Part shown: in pieces, positions 50,186 to 50,487 of the stretch
How positions within the stretch are numbered: position 1 is the stretch's first letter
Layout of the letters: every line of letters starts with the position of its first letter
Assembly: GCA_023475345.1 (NCBI GenBank)
Contig: JAMCWD010000015.1
Span: 1 to 50,487, forward strand
DNA from: Chloroflexota bacterium
GTDB taxonomy: Bacteria; Vulcanimicrobiota; JAMCWD01
Direction: 5' to 3'
Length of the DNA stretch: 50,487 nucleotides
Notes under the pieces: model-generated
Seen by the model: only the letters and a program-made list of their open reading frames with translations
The model's database searches: none
Told to the model about the DNA's origin: nothing
Program-made: the position numbers and the translations under genes

Positions 50186-50487
50186 CCACCCGCGTAGCGG
50201 GTGGTTTTTCTTTGACCCTATAAGGGTCTGATACCAGCGACACCTCAAAGTGCTCTATTTTCGCCAACCGCTTTTGTCGCTCTAGCGACCCTTAAAAGGG
50301 TCCTCGTACTCTTTTACACTGGTCTTGTCCAACATCAAATCGTCATTTTCCTGGTCTCGGATATATTTCTGGATGGTTGCCTTGTTCAGCCCTACCGTAC
50401 TTACATAGTATCCCTTCGACCAAAAATGACGATTTCCGTACTTGTATTTCAAATTCGCGTGCCTGTCAAATATCATCAGGCTGCTCT
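50186..50487 (-). mobile_element. IS200/IS605-type element, end with hairpin, cut by window edge
   Basis: A terminal hairpin CCACCCGC-GTA-GCGGGTGG (50186-50204) is followed by TTTTT and, further in, by two palindromes: GACCCTATAAGGGTC at 50214-50228 and GACCCTTAAAAGGGTC at 50287-50302. It flanks the 3' end of a Y1 transposase gene, the usual layout of IS200-group elements without terminal inverted repeats. The element continues beyond 50487. Confidence 0.75.
50282..50487 (-). CDS. tnpA: IS200-type Y1 transposase TnpA, C-terminal part
   Basis: The last about 67 codons of a small Y1 (HUH) transposase, open to the window edge: SSLMIFDRHANLKYKYGNRHFW, then SKGYYVSTVGLN and KYIRDQE, strongly characteristic of IS200/IS605 TnpA. 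The internal ATG at 50476 is not the true start. The C-terminus (EDPFKGR) runs through one of the palindromes. No tnpB is visible on this side. Confidence 0.88.
   Translation of the reverse strand, partial: SSLMIFDRHANLKYKYGNRHFWSKGYYVSTVGLNKATIQKYIRDQENDDLMLDKTSVKEYEDPFKGR

Overview
The window is about 50 kb of dense bacterial chromosome with roughly 43 genes, almost all on the minus strand, mostly in runs with 1-32 nt overlaps. The cell is a diderm: it has a type IV pilus secretin with its PilMNOP alignment complex, lipoproteins, a periplasmic adaptor and an O-antigen-ligase-like protein. TTG and GTG starts are frequent. The order cmk-plsC-(radical SAM DUF512)-der-plsY is one I associate with Clostridia-like genomes, yet the envelope is diderm, so an uncultured deep-branching lineage is likely. 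I cannot name the phylum from the sequence.

Left part (1-14.3 kb, all minus): a type IV pilus locus. In transcription order it runs pilin, a membrane TPR protein, an O-antigen-ligase/TPR protein, prepilin peptidase, a GT39-type glycosyltransferase, pilM, pilN, pilO, pilP, pilQ and a TPR protein. The TPR protein breaks frame at an A10 run and then stays open in another frame to the window edge. The three membrane glycan-type proteins between pilin and pilM suggest pilin or surface glycosylation.

14.5-19.9 kb: a four-gene efflux operon of the YbhG-YbhF-YbhS-YbhR type (adaptor, double ATPase, two ABC-2 permeases). 20.0-29.4 kb: a run starting with a divergent GspE/PilB-type ATPase, then a DUF1116 protein (AllG/YlbE family), a cytosine-deaminase-type amidohydrolase, a metal-dependent cyclase-family hydrolase, two tandem substrate-binding lipoproteins and two sugar-type ABC permeases without an ATPase. 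I infer an uptake and breakdown pathway for an unknown cyclic amide or ureide. This is the best candidate for an undescribed system.

29.5-32.2 kb (plus): a lipoprotein with a PepSY-like and a SAM-methyltransferase domain, a DUF2993-like membrane-anchored protein and an M23 peptidase. 32.2-43.1 kb (minus): two M16 peptidases (one without the zinc motif), cmk, plsC, DUF512 radical SAM, der, plsY, pilT, an unknown protein, gatC and gatA.

43.1-45.9 kb: a repeat-rich island. A membrane-anchored RCC1-repeat protein and a remnant of a REP-associated transposase lie between two 63-nt direct repeats, with REP/MITE-like hairpins beside them. 45.9-50.5 kb (plus): lepA, an alpha/beta hydrolase and a repeat-domain lipoprotein with a strong terminator. 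An IS200/IS605-type transposase is cut by the right edge. I saw no rRNA, tRNA or CRISPR.
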